Shown: positions 1 through 9,142 of the stretch, piece by piece
Layout: every line of letters starts with the position of its first letter
Numbering within the stretch: position 1 is the first letter of the stretch
Origin: Clostridiales bacterium DTU069
Lineage (GTDB): Bacteria > Bacillota > Clostridia > DSM-8532
Assembly: GCA_001512485.1 (NCBI GenBank)
Contig: LFRV01000038.1
Location: forward strand, 1-52,761
Length of the DNA stretch: 52,761 nt
Direction of reading: 5' to 3'
Position numbers and translations under genes: made by a program
The notes under the pieces: model-generated
Told to the model about the DNA's origin: nothing
Databases searched by the model: none
The model's input: only the letters and a program-made list of their open reading frames with translations

Positions 1-91
1 GATACAATTTTATAGAATATTCTTGAATATTTTACATTATTTATTTAGACTTTTTCAGTAGTTTCGAACCGTCCCCATGACACTCCTGACA

Positions 92-805
92 TTATTCTTT
101 TAAAGGGATTGTGTAAGTCGTATTTCCATCCTTCATGTCAATGAAAAGATTTCCCTGTGTATCGAGCTGGGCAACAAAAATATCCGCGATATTCTTTATA
201 TTCTTCTTTTTAAGCTGATATTCCAGCCACGCTTTGGTCAGGTTTACCGAACGCAGGGCTTCCATGTCAAGTTTTCCGTCAACAATAAGATTAGTAGGAA
301 TCCCGTCATATTGAGTAGCAATATTCATGTCCTTCGGCGTAAGCGGCCGATTTTGGGATTTAAGCAGTATGCTTAGTTTCCCGTTTGGTTCGAATACGGC
401 AAACTCAACATCATCAAGCCGAAACACGCCTTTGTCGCGGAGCATTGACATCAGGTCCTCCAGTGATACCTTATTTTTTCTTAAAACATCTATCTGAACC
501 TTTCCGTTCTGAATGACAATTTCAGGAATGCCTTCAACAATTTTTCTGAATGCGGCATTTTTCACCCCTATACATGCCAAAAGAACCGCAAGCAACGTCC
601 AAACTGCCATTCCCACCATTGTTGACAATGCGTTTTCGTTAACCTGCACCGAAAGGGTTGACGCAATCGAACCGATTGTTATACCTACAATATAATCAAA
701 ATATGTTATATGTTCCATCTGCTGTTTGCCTATGAGTTTTATAAAAATTAGTAGCAGGAAGAACCCAATAGACGAACGTATTATAACGGTTACAAAAACT
801 GGCAT
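92..805 (-). CDS. DUF421 (YetF/YcaP-type) membrane protein
   Basis: Integral membrane protein of the DUF421 family, about 237 residues, the usual length. Three hydrophobic segments fill the first 90 residues, followed by a soluble C-terminal part typical of YetF-like proteins, with the EGIPEIVIQNGKV stretch and later the MNIATQYDGIP stretch. The biochemical role of the family is not settled; links to the cell envelope and sporulation have been suggested. The start is placed at the ATG encoding MPVFVTV because GGAGG lies 5 nt upstream; a longer frame to 841 has no such site. The gene stands alone and is divergent from the aldo/keto reductase. Family is confident, function is not. Confidence 0.85.
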   Translation of the reverse strand: MPVFVTVIIRSSIGFFLLLIFIKLIGKQQMEHITYFDYIVGITIGSIASTLSVQVNENALSTMVGMAVWTLLAVLLACIGVKNAAFRKIVEGIPEIVIQNGKVQIDVLRKNKVSLEDLMSMLRDKGVFRLDDVEFAVFEPNGKLSILLKSQNRPLTPKDMNIATQYDGIPTNLIVDGKLDMEALRSVNLTKAWLEYQLKKKNIKNIADIFVAQLDTQGNLFIDMKDGNTTYTIPLKE

Positions 806-935
806 ATATTCCTCCGGATAAAAACATACCATCGTTATCATTTCAATTAGCTTAGCTGAATATTCGTTAGCATGTTAATGAGCGGCCTGGAATATGGAGA
901 ATAAACAAGATGTTCATAAAGCAGCATCCGGATAT

Positions 936-952
936 AAGCGGATATTCCGCTT
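936..952. other. Perfect inverted repeat in a divergent promoter region
   Basis: Two 7-nt arms AAGCGGA and TCCGCTT are separated by TAT. The repeat sits between two divergent genes, so it has no upstream transcript to terminate. It lies about 50 nt before the presumed -10 of the aldo/keto reductase gene. It may be an operator or part of a leader; nothing in the sequence decides between these. Confidence 0.4.
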
Positions 953-998
953 TAATTTATAATTTATTTTTAAGGACTTTAAAATTTGTGCCGGGACA

Positions 999-1007
999 TG
1001 GTATACT
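999..1007 (+). promoter_or_regulatory. Extended -10 promoter for the aldo/keto reductase
   Basis: TGGTATACT matches an extended -10 (TGn plus TATACT). No good -35 is visible at 17 nt. The start codon follows 35 nt downstream. Confidence 0.35.
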
Positions 1008-1041
1008 GAAATGGAACTAAAATCATACAGGAGGTTAGTAA

Positions 1042-2205
1042 ATGGAATATCGTAAATTCAATAAATATGATAAACCTGTATCTTTATTCGGCATTGGCTG
1101 TATGCGCCTTCCTACGATTCAAACGGATAGTGGCTCCGTTGTTGATGAGGAAAAGTCCATTGAAATGATCCGGTATGGCATTGATCACGGTGTGAATTAT
1201 ATCGACACCGCATACCCATACCATAACGGCGAAAGCGAGCTGATAGTCGGGAAAGCGTTGAAAGACGGTTATCGTGACAGGACGTACCTTGCAACAAAAT
1301 CGCCTGTATGGAATGTTAAAAAATATGAAGATATGGAACGTTATCTTAACGAACAGCTAAAAAAACTACAAACGGTTTGCATAGATTTTTACCTTCTGCA
1401 CGCATTGAATAAGAGCAGATGGGATTCCCTTACGAAGCTAAACGTTCTTGATTTCATGGAAAAGGCAAAAGCCAGCGGGAAAATAAAGTACATATGTTTT
1501 TCATTCCATGATGATTATAATGCCTTTAAAGAAATTATAGACGCATATGACTGGGATATGTGCCAGATACAGATGAACATAATGGACAGGGACGAACAGG
1601 CTACTGTCGAAGGCTTAAAGTACGCGGGAGAAAAAAATATCCCGGTTGTTATAATGGAACCGTTAAAGGGCGGAAAACTTGCAAATAATATTCCTGATGA
1701 AGTAAAACGAATATACGGACTTGCAAAGACAAAAAGAACTCCGGTCGAGTGGGCTTTCCGGTGGCTTTACAATTTCCCGCAGGTTGCCGTAATACTAAGC
1801 GGTGTCAGCTCAATGGAACAATTAAAGGACAACCTGCGCATATTTGAAAACGCAAAAGCAAACTGCATGGATGAAGAAGAACTGGCATTAGTCGAAAAGG
1901 TAAGACAGGCATACCTTAAGGAGGTAAAAATACCCTGCACCGGGTGTGAATATTGCCTGCCGTGCCCGCAGGGCGTTTCAATACCCCGTATTTTCGATCA
2001 TGTTAACTCCGCTTTTATGTATTCGAGTGAGAAAGATTCCCAAAACCATTACCGGCAATTTCTCATAAACAACGGAACTGATGCGTCAAAATGCGTCGAA
2101 TGCGGACAATGTGAAAGCGCATGCCCTCAGAACATACCAATAATACAAAAACTGAAGGAATCACACATTTTCCTGACCGGCCAGGGCGATTTCCCGGATG
2201 ATTAA
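1042..2205 (+). CDS. Aldo/keto reductase with C-terminal [4Fe-4S] ferredoxin domain
   Basis: 387-residue oxidoreductase of the ferredoxin-fused aldo/keto reductase family. Residues 1-290 form the TIM barrel with the catalytic set visible: Asp and Tyr in YIDTAYPYHNGESE, Lys in ATKSP and His in YLLHAL. The C-terminal 90 residues carry two cysteine clusters (CTGCEYCLPCPQG and CVECGQCESACPQ), which should bind two [4Fe-4S] clusters and allow electron exchange with ferredoxin as well as a nicotinamide cofactor. The ATG is preceded by AGGAGG with 7 nt spacing. This family is common in anaerobic Firmicutes and its substrate is generally unknown. It is a single gene, convergent with the ZIP transporter. 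Confidence 0.9.
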   Translation: MEYRKFNKYDKPVSLFGIGCMRLPTIQTDSGSVVDEEKSIEMIRYGIDHGVNYIDTAYPYHNGESELIVGKALKDGYRDRTYLATKSPVWNVKKYEDMERYLNEQLKKLQTVCIDFYLLHALNKSRWDSLTKLNVLDFMEKAKASGKIKYICFSFHDDYNAFKEIIDAYDWDMCQIQMNIMDRDEQATVEGLKYAGEKNIPVVIMEPLKGGKLANNIPDEVKRIYGLAKTKRTPVEWAFRWLYNFPQVAVILSGVSSMEQLKDNLRIFENAKANCMDEEELALVEKVRQAYLKEVKIPCTGCEYCLPCPQGVSIPRIFDHVNSAFMYSSEKDSQNHYRQFLINNGTDASKCVECGQCESACPQNIPIIQKLKESHIFLTGQGDFPDD

Positions 2206-2228
2206 TCCAGCGGACGGCATCCGCCCGG

Positions 2229-3041
2229 TTATACGAATAACAGCAGGCTTACTGCCATCACCATCATGCCTGCGACAAGCCCATAGATGGACAGGTGGGC
2301 CCTTCCGTATTCTCTTGAGGTCGGTAGCAATTCGTCAAGTGAAATGAAGACCATAATGCCGGAAACCGCAGCAAACAGAATTCCTAACGTGGCATCGCTT
2401 ATAAACGGCATAAGAATTAAATAACCTATAATAGCGCCGAGAGGTTCGGATAAACCCGACAGGAATGACAGGCAGAATGCCTTTTTCCGGCTTCCGGTGG
2501 CATAATATACCGGTATTGATACCGCTATGCCCTCAGGGATATTATGTATCGCGACAGCAATGGCAATTGCTATACCAAGTTTCGGATCTTTCAGTGTAGC
2601 GGCAAAAGTCGCAATGCCTTCCGGGAAATTATGTATAGCAATTGCTATTGCCGAAAGAAATCCCATCTTTGCAAGTTTAGATTGTTTATCAACTAAACTT
2701 TTATCATCCATATTCTCGATTCTTTTAACTTCGTGAGGGTTATCGCTGGAAGGAATCAGCTTATCTATAACACCAATTAACAACATACCCGCAAAAAAAG
2801 CGGCAACGGTCAGCCACTGCCCTTTTTTTGTGCCATAGGCCGTTACAAGGGAAGTCTGTGCTTTGAAAAATATATCTATCATTGATACATAGATCATAAC
2901 ACCTGCTGAAAACCCAAGCGCGGCCGATAAAAATCCGGTGCTCGTTTTTTTCGCGAATAATGCCATAAGGCTTCCGATGCCCGTTGATAACCCGGCAAAC
3001 AATGTTAATCCAAAGGCAGTTAAAATCAAATCGTTTTGCAT
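2229..3041 (-). CDS. zupT: ZIP-family divalent metal transporter, ZupT type
   Basis: 270-residue membrane protein expected to import zinc or other divalent metals. The ZIP signatures are both present: HNFPEG and HNIPEG, which supply the metal-binding His and Glu residues of TM4 and TM5. About eight hydrophobic segments are visible, with a charged cytoplasmic loop (residues about 95-125) between TM3 and TM4. The ATG has GGAGGG 5 nt upstream. The gene starts 74 nt after the sugar-binding protein on the same strand, so read-through from that operon is possible, but functional linkage is not obvious. Confidence 0.92.
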   Translation of the reverse strand: MQNDLILTAFGLTLFAGLSTGIGSLMALFAKKTSTGFLSAALGFSAGVMIYVSMIDIFFKAQTSLVTAYGTKKGQWLTVAAFFAGMLLIGVIDKLIPSSDNPHEVKRIENMDDKSLVDKQSKLAKMGFLSAIAIAIHNFPEGIATFAATLKDPKLGIAIAIAVAIHNIPEGIAVSIPVYYATGSRKKAFCLSFLSGLSEPLGAIIGYLILMPFISDATLGILFAAVSGIMVFISLDELLPTSREYGRAHLSIYGLVAGMMVMAVSLLLFV

Positions 3042-3115
3042 TACAACCCTCCGGAATCAGCTTTATCATTTTTACTATATTATATTCTTTCAATAACAAA
3101 AAGCAAAGTTCGAGA

Positions 3116-4102
3116 CTATTCATCTGTTAACGGGAAAAGGAGTTTCTGGTTTTCCGGCAGATACATATTGTCCTTGTTTATAACCCTCGAACCCGTATCG
3201 ACTATCTTTGGGACGGGCTTTCCATTCATTACGTCAACCGCGTATTTCACGCCGAGATAACCCATACTGAACGGGTTTTGTATTATAAGCGAATCAATTA
3301 CATCGCGCTCAAGAAAATCTATCTCGTCAGGCGTGCTGTCAAACCCGACGATACGTATTTTCCCGGCAAATCCCCTCTTTTCAATCGCACGGGCCACACC
3401 GACCGTCGAATCGGCATTCAGGGCAGCAATCGCGTCAAGATCCTCCCCATGCTCGTTAAGAATTTTGTATGTCAGGGATTCGGACAAATCAATATTGGAA
3501 CTGCAGTATTCGGTTGTAACAATATTAATACCGGGATAGTCCTTTATCGCATTAAAAAAACCCTCTTCCCTCTGATCCGCCGATGCCGCGCCCTTTATAA
3601 AGCTCATAACCGCAACGTTTCCGTTTTTGCCGATAGTATCAACCAGCGTCTTCCCGACCATGTAACCCGCGCCGACATTATCAGTTCCGATAAAACTTTT
3701 AACTTTATCGGACTTAAGATCGGAGTCAATCACAATTACCGGTATTTTTGCCGCTATAACCTCTTCCGTCGGCTCAACAAGCCTTACGTAATCGCAGGCG
3801 GCCAGTACAAGCGCATCTACTTTTTCATTAATTACCTCTCTAACCATCTCTATTTGTTTATCAATTTCAAGTTCATTCGTAGGACCCCAAAACTCGACAT
3901 TGACATTAAATTCTTTTCCGGCGGCTTCCGCTCCCATTCGAACTACATCCCAGAACTCCGATTTCTTCCTCTTCGCTATTATTTTAACTGTCTTTTTTTG
4001 TTCCGGCGCCGAAAGGTTATTATTGATATCGATGCAGCCGATTGGCAGCATAAGCAATAACAGCCCGATAAAAAGAATATAAGGCACTACTCTCAATTTC
4101 AT
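3116..4102 (-). CDS. Sugar-type solute-binding lipoprotein with no transporter genes
   Basis: 328-residue periplasmic-binding-protein-like domain (Peripla_BP_4, the ribose/galactose-binding class). A short charged N-terminus, a hydrophobic stretch and LPIGC form a lipoprotein signal, so the protein should sit on the outer face of the membrane. Family-typical segments include KSEFWDVVRMGAEAAGKE near the start, VIDSD in the middle and GFDSTPDE near the end. The start is set at the ATG with AGGAGTG 8 nt upstream, 27 nt inside the longest frame. It follows the YesN/YesM genes and no permease or ATPase gene is next to it, so I infer a sensing rather than a transport role, as for the XylFII protein that works with a LytS/YesN pair. 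Confidence 0.88.
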   Translation of the reverse strand: MKLRVVPYILFIGLLLLMLPIGCIDINNNLSAPEQKKTVKIIAKRKKSEFWDVVRMGAEAAGKEFNVNVEFWGPTNELEIDKQIEMVREVINEKVDALVLAACDYVRLVEPTEEVIAAKIPVIVIDSDLKSDKVKSFIGTDNVGAGYMVGKTLVDTIGKNGNVAVMSFIKGAASADQREEGFFNAIKDYPGINIVTTEYCSSNIDLSESLTYKILNEHGEDLDAIAALNADSTVGVARAIEKRGFAGKIRIVGFDSTPDEIDFLERDVIDSLIIQNPFSMGYLGVKYAVDVMNGKPVPKIVDTGSRVINKDNMYLPENQKLLFPLTDE

Positions 4103-4183
4103 CAGAAAACCACTCCTTATAAACCGCATCCCGTATACGGTTTGTCAAACCATAATCCCCCGCGTGTTTAGCCTGGCAGGCAT

Positions 4184-5953
4184 TTATTTGATTATTGGAA
4201 TTCTAATATTTACCGTTGTGCCGACATCTAAAGTACTGAAAATTTCAATACCATATAGCTCGCCGAAAAAAAGTTTTATTCTTTCATTCACGTTTTTAAG
4301 CCCTACGCCGCCGTGATCGGACTTGCTGCCATCTTTTCTGTTCAGGATGTTTTTTAATATATCGGGCTTTATCCCATAACCATTATCTATTACCTGGAAC
4401 AGAACAGTTTCGCCTTCAACCGAAACCCTTATATTAATAATTCCTTCGTCGTAAAGCTGCTCCACGCCGTGATATATCGCATTTTCCACTATTGGCTGCA
4501 GGATAAGCTTTAATGTTTTATACCCCAAAGCTTCCGGCTGCGCATCAATATTAAATGTAAACTTGTTTTTATACCTGATTTTTTGTATTGTAAGATAACT
4601 TTTAATATGCTCTATCTCATCGCTTACGGGAATCAGTTCTTTGCCCCTGCTTATACTTATACGGAAAAATTGTGACAGCGCGACAACCATTGTGGTTACC
4701 CCGGCATAATCCTTATTCTCGTTCATCCAGACTATTGAATCAAGTGTATTGTAAAGAAAGTGAGGATTTATCTGAGCCTGAAGAGCTTTTAACTCACTCT
4801 TGCGTTTTGCTTCCTGTTCACTGATAATCTGTTCCATCAGGTTTTGTATCCTCTTAACCATCATATTAAAAGCCTTTGAGAGCCTCTTAACTTCATCTTC
4901 GCTCTGAGCGTCAATGTCAATGTCAATATCAATATTAAAGTTTCCGCTTTCTACCTTTTTCATTTCTCTCTCGAGTTTTTTAATCGGCTCCGAAATCTTT
5001 GCCGAAACAAACAACGACGCTGCGATGACAAACAGCAGGCTGAATATTGATATGAAAACAACAAGGGTACTGAGACTTTTTCTGTTCTCTACAATTTCGT
5101 CCAGATAGCTTATTCCTATAATCTTCCACTTCGTGTATTTCACCGTGTTTATTGTAACAATTCTTCTTTCGCCCATTAAATCGTAATAGTAAGAGCCGTC
5201 TTCCTTTTCAAGCGCGAATTTTATGTCCTCATGCTTCAGCCCGACATAGATAATCTGCTGCTGCGGGTGATAAACAATATCCCCGTATTGATCAATCACA
5301 TAGATATATCCTCTTTTTCCGAGACTAACCTTTTTACAAAGTTGTTCCATGACACTGAAATTCATATCAACCATTACAACCCACGTTTCATTGTTGGCTG
5401 ACACTTTCGTTCCCCTGCACAATGAAACAACCCATGGACGCATTCCTACAAATAATCTCTGCACGTGCGGCGAAACAAAATTATACTCCTCTATGTTATC
5501 TAAAGAGTACTGAAACCATTTTTGCTCGCTTATCTTATAATTTTTATCATATTCGCCTTTCGGATTGCAGACGACAATTTCCCCATCTGCGTTAAAGACT
5601 GCGACGGTTACAATATCCTTCCTTATTCCCGTTGTTACACTGAGTATATCCGACAGGTTGTCTAAATTATCGATACTGAGGTTGTTTGATATATGGCTTG
5701 ATACCTCCATCATCTCCATCAAATAGTTCTCCAGGTTAATGTTCACCTGTTCGATAATCTGCTGTGTGCTTGAAGCGGCATTTCTCTCCGCGGTCTTTGA
5801 AAAAACGCTGTACAGAGTCACACTGACAAAAACCAGTGCAAATATTGTAACTGCGGTAAAGGACAGGCTGATTACAGACTGGATGCTGTTTATTTTGAAT
5901 GTGTTGCGTATAACTTTGTATATCCATTTGATGAATAATAAATTACGCTTCAA
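4184..5953 (-). CDS. YesM-family sensor histidine kinase
   Basis: 589-residue membrane kinase. A TM helix near residues 28-50 is followed by an extracellular Cache-like sensing region to about residue 285, a second TM helix near 290-315, a HAMP linker and the His_kinase/HATPase pair. The phospho-acceptor is the His in INPHFLYNTL (about residue 394). ATP-site motifs are PIVENAIYHG and DNGYGI. The start is a TTG preceded by GGAGAGG, and it overlaps the end of the YesN gene by 11 nt, so the two are translationally coupled. The HAMP region contains a repeated Ile-Asp tract encoded by 6-nt tandem units. Confidence 0.93.
   Translation of the reverse strand: MKRNLLFIKWIYKVIRNTFKINSIQSVISLSFTAVTIFALVFVSVTLYSVFSKTAERNAASSTQQIIEQVNINLENYLMEMMEVSSHISNNLSIDNLDNLSDILSVTTGIRKDIVTVAVFNADGEIVVCNPKGEYDKNYKISEQKWFQYSLDNIEEYNFVSPHVQRLFVGMRPWVVSLCRGTKVSANNETWVVMVDMNFSVMEQLCKKVSLGKRGYIYVIDQYGDIVYHPQQQIIYVGLKHEDIKFALEKEDGSYYYDLMGERRIVTINTVKYTKWKIIGISYLDEIVENRKSLSTLVVFISIFSLLFVIAASLFVSAKISEPIKKLEREMKKVESGNFNIDIDIDIDAQSEDEVKRLSKAFNMMVKRIQNLMEQIISEQEAKRKSELKALQAQINPHFLYNTLDSIVWMNENKDYAGVTTMVVALSQFFRISISRGKELIPVSDEIEHIKSYLTIQKIRYKNKFTFNIDAQPEALGYKTLKLILQPIVENAIYHGVEQLYDEGIINIRVSVEGETVLFQVIDNGYGIKPDILKNILNRKDGSKSDHGGVGLKNVNERIKLFFGELYGIEIFSTLDVGTTVNIRIPIIK
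4909..4935. repeat. 6-nt tandem repeat inside the kinase gene
   Basis: Four near-identical hexamers (GTCAAT-type on the plus strand) encode alternating Ile-Asp in the HAMP linker. Each unit is in frame, so slippage would change linker length by two residues without breaking the protein. Confidence 0.6.
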
Positions 5954-7583
5954 CTTTCCTCTCCTTGTTCAGAACATATTTATTTCTGTATTCTCTTGGT
6001 GACATTCCGGTATTCTTTTTGAAGAAATAGCTGAAATAATTCAGATCCGGATATCCAACCCTTTCGGCAATCTCAAAAATTTTTAAGTCGGGATCCTGCA
6101 TAAGCTCTTTTGCGGCATTTATTCTGATCCCGATAAGGTAATTCAGAAATGTTTCACCCGCTTCTTTTTTAAATATCATGCTGAAATAACTGGGGCTGAT
6201 ATGTAAATAATTGCTAATCTTTTGAATGGTCAGATCATAGTCTCCGTAATTTTTATCTATGTAAGCCTTTGCCTGCTCCATAATCTTTTCCGTGTTTGTT
6301 TTCCTGTTGGACTGTATTCTCTCCATTACATTAAGACAGATTTCTTCAATACGTTTTTTTATATCGGAAATGGTATCAAAACTGAATATTTCAATAAACA
6401 AATTGTGATCTATATTTATGATATCGTCGGTATCAAGTTGAAAACTCCTGGACAATTTCGCGACAGACGCGATTATCTCCAGTAGATAAAGCTGACATTC
6501 CTTTAAAGACGCGGCACATGTTCCAATCTCATTGAATAAGGCTTCCACCGCTTTAGACACATCATTTTTTGAGCCGAATTTTATACTGTTAATCAGATTC
6601 CGTTCTTTTTTCTCGTCATATACAAGGTTGTAAGTTATTTGTGGCTCAATGTCTCCGATATATATAACCCTGTTGCCTCCCATGATTAATTTGTAATCAA
6701 GCGCCGTTACCGCGGATTTGTATGACTCGCTAATTTTTTGAAGGGAATTACAGATACTTCCGACTCCCAAAGTAATAGTTACCTTTAAGTATTTTTCAAC
6801 CGACTGCCTGATTTCTTCCAGCAGCGTATAGGCACTTTGAAAATTGCTCTCATAGTCAAACTTGTCAAATTTAAGAATAAAAACGAGATTATTCACATGG
6901 AAAAAAGTCTCGCCCATTGAGTATCTCTTAATTATCTCCTGGGATATGTTCAAAATGGCAAACTTTAAAAGCTCGGAATCATTTGCGTCATTACCCCAAT
7001 TACCGGCCGATTCCGAATCAATACTTGCCGCCGCTGCGGCAAAACCTTCACCTTTAAGATCAAGAGCCAATGAAGCTTTTTTGCTTTCAATCTCATCGCT
7101 GTCAATTCTTGAAGTTATAAGCGATGTCAGAAATTTGTCTTTAATTATCGGAAGACTCTGCTGATAATACACGCGAAGTTTTTTAATATCTTCTTTTTCG
7201 GCTATTTCAGCGTCTATCTCGTCCTTTATCTTCCGCATGAGCTTGCTTAAATCATCAGGGAGGACAGGTTTAAGCAAATAATCCGACACGCCGTATTTTA
7301 TCGCCCGCTGGGCGAACTTGAAATCGTCATACCCGGTCAAAATAATTGTACGTATCGTCGGATACTCTTTTTTTAGAATGCAGGAAAGTTCAAGGCCATC
7401 CATTATTGGCATCGTTATATCCGTTATCACGACATCGGGCTTGGAATTTTCTATCAGATCCAGTGCTTCTCTGCCGTTCCCCGCTTCCGCCATAACTTCA
7501 AAACCTATGCTTGTCCAATCAATGTTATTTCTAATACCGTACCGTACTTCCGCTTCATCCTCTACGATAAGTAATTTATACAT
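5943..7583 (-). CDS. YesN-family response regulator with AraC-type DNA-binding domain
   Basis: 546-residue two-component regulator. The N-terminal receiver is canonical: acidic pocket in LLIVEDEAEVR, phospho-acceptor Asp55 in VVITDITMP, Thr in ILTGYDD and Lys in DYLLKP. A long middle region links to a C-terminal AraC/XylS double helix-turn-helix (about residues 440-540), with KISNYLHISPSYFSMIFKK and the usual DLNYFSYFFKKNTGMSPREYR second helix. The ATG has GGAGGG just upstream. It is the first gene of the yesN-yesM-binding-protein operon and probably controls sugar-uptake genes elsewhere. Confidence 0.94.
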   Translation of the reverse strand: MYKLLIVEDEAEVRYGIRNNIDWTSIGFEVMAEAGNGREALDLIENSKPDVVITDITMPIMDGLELSCILKKEYPTIRTIILTGYDDFKFAQRAIKYGVSDYLLKPVLPDDLSKLMRKIKDEIDAEIAEKEDIKKLRVYYQQSLPIIKDKFLTSLITSRIDSDEIESKKASLALDLKGEGFAAAAASIDSESAGNWGNDANDSELLKFAILNISQEIIKRYSMGETFFHVNNLVFILKFDKFDYESNFQSAYTLLEEIRQSVEKYLKVTITLGVGSICNSLQKISESYKSAVTALDYKLIMGGNRVIYIGDIEPQITYNLVYDEKKERNLINSIKFGSKNDVSKAVEALFNEIGTCAASLKECQLYLLEIIASVAKLSRSFQLDTDDIINIDHNLFIEIFSFDTISDIKKRIEEICLNVMERIQSNRKTNTEKIMEQAKAYIDKNYGDYDLTIQKISNYLHISPSYFSMIFKKEAGETFLNYLIGIRINAAKELMQDPDLKIFEIAERVGYPDLNYFSYFFKKNTGMSPREYRNKYVLNKERKVEA

Positions 7584-7824
7584 TTTTCCCTCCCTCAGAA
7601 TAAGTTAAGTGACCTGAAAGCATTCTTAACATTTATATAATAATTTCCTGTAAATAATGAAGTATTGAAAAAGTTAGCTATATTATAACAAATTAATCCA
7701 TAACTTGCACGTAATCATTTAAAACGAGTTTTTCGCCGTTTTATTCACCTGTTTTGTTTTCATTGATTGCCGGAAGTGTATTGATATGGTATGATATCTG
7801 ATAAGAAACAGGGAAGGATTCGAC
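7584..7824. other. Divergent intergenic region
   Basis: A/T-rich gap holding the outward promoters of the YesN operon and the MFS gene. TGGTATGAT about 40 nt before the MFS start looks like an extended -10. I see no operator-grade palindrome. Confidence 0.4.
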
Positions 7825-9048
7825 ATGAAGTTAACTTATAAACACACTTTATACGCAAGCTACGTTGGTTTCATTACACTCGCGGTAATAAACAACCTTG
7901 CGCCGCTTTTATTCGTTACATTTCAGAGAGAGTTCGCTTTATCGCTGGAACAGATAGGTTTTCTTATTTCTCTGAATTTCGGCGTTCAGATTTTTACCGA
8001 TACCATTGCCGCCAAATATGCCGATAAACTTGGTTATCGGGTTTGCGCGGTTCTTGCTCACGTTTTATGTGTATCAGGGCTGTTATTAATGGGATTGCTG
8101 CCGTTTGTCTTTACGAACGGATATGCAGGACTTCTCGCGGCTGTTATTCTGAACGGAATCGGCGGAGGTTTACTCGAAGTACTTATAAGCCCGATTGTAG
8201 AGTCACTGCCCGGAGATGAAAAAGCATCAGCTATGAGTCTTTTGCATTCTTTTTACTGCTGGGGGCATGTTGCGGTCGTTCTGTTATCAACACTGTTTTT
8301 CCTGCTTGCAGGAATAAAACGCTGGTATTTTCTCCCCGTAATCTGGTCACTCGTATCTGCGGCAAACATATTCCTGTTTTCACAAGTACCGCTTAGGAAG
8401 ATAGTTGACGAAGATCAAAAAATACCGCTGCGCGAATTGTTCTATCAGAAATATTTCTGGCTATTTATTGTTCTGATGATATGCGCCGGCTCCTCTGAAC
8501 TTGCAATGTCGCAGTGGTCTTCGCTTTTTGCCGAAATAGGCCTTGGCGTTTCAAAAACCGTGGGTGATCTGCTTGGCCCATGCGCATTCGCGGCATTAAT
8601 GGGCATAACAAGGACATTTTACGGAATCAAAGGATCAAAAATAAACCTGCAAAAAGCTTTAATCTTTAGCAGTTTTCTTTGCGTTGCGAGTTATCTTATT
8701 ACGGTTTTCTCGCCGCTGCCGGTTATATCACTGATTGGCTGCGCTTTATGCGGCTTGTCTGTAGGGATGATGTGGCCGGGAACACTCAGTCTTGCAGCAA
8801 AACGGTTTCGCAAAGGCGGAACGGCTTTGTTTGCTTTATTGGCTTTAGCCGGTGATGTCGGCTGTTCTTTGGGTCCCGGTCTGGTTGGTTTGATTTCAAA
8901 CGCTGTTCAGAAAACGCCGGATATTTTTACCGTCAATTGGTTTTCCGGTATGGATGCCACAGGAACCGGATTAAAAACCGGGCTTCTGTTCGCGGTTATT
9001 TTTCCCGTTATCATGTTGATTGGAGTCGGAAAGATCGCTTCATCATAA
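7825..9048 (+). CDS. MFS transporter
   Basis: 407-residue, roughly 12-helix major facilitator. The cytoplasmic loop between TM2 and TM3 carries DTIAAKYADKLGYR, the place of the family signature, and the second half repeats the fold. The resemblance is to fucose-permease-like and general sugar or drug MFS proteins; substrate cannot be assigned. The ATG is preceded by GGGAAGG. The next gene, a MATE exporter, follows after about 95 nt on the same strand, so they may share a transcript. Confidence 0.85.
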   Translation: MKLTYKHTLYASYVGFITLAVINNLAPLLFVTFQREFALSLEQIGFLISLNFGVQIFTDTIAAKYADKLGYRVCAVLAHVLCVSGLLLMGLLPFVFTNGYAGLLAAVILNGIGGGLLEVLISPIVESLPGDEKASAMSLLHSFYCWGHVAVVLLSTLFFLLAGIKRWYFLPVIWSLVSAANIFLFSQVPLRKIVDEDQKIPLRELFYQKYFWLFIVLMICAGSSELAMSQWSSLFAEIGLGVSKTVGDLLGPCAFAALMGITRTFYGIKGSKINLQKALIFSSFLCVASYLITVFSPLPVISLIGCALCGLSVGMMWPGTLSLAAKRFRKGGTALFALLALAGDVGCSLGPGLVGLISNAVQKTPDIFTVNWFSGMDATGTGLKTGLLFAVIFPVIMLIGVGKIASS

Positions 9049-9142
9049 TCTACCATTACTCAATAAAAAATGTTATACTGGATAAAGTCTTTATCCTTTT
9101 AGCTAAAATCAAAATATAACGTAGTTCTTGTGAGGGATACAT

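Noticed and set aside
2206-2228. Terminator between the aldo/keto reductase and zupT
   Set aside because: GCGGA/TCCGC is only a 5-bp stem with no T-run on either strand; left out of the features.
3278-4060. A 260-codon plus-strand frame
   Set aside because: Antisense to the sugar-binding lipoprotein; no ribosome-binding site and no recognisable domain.
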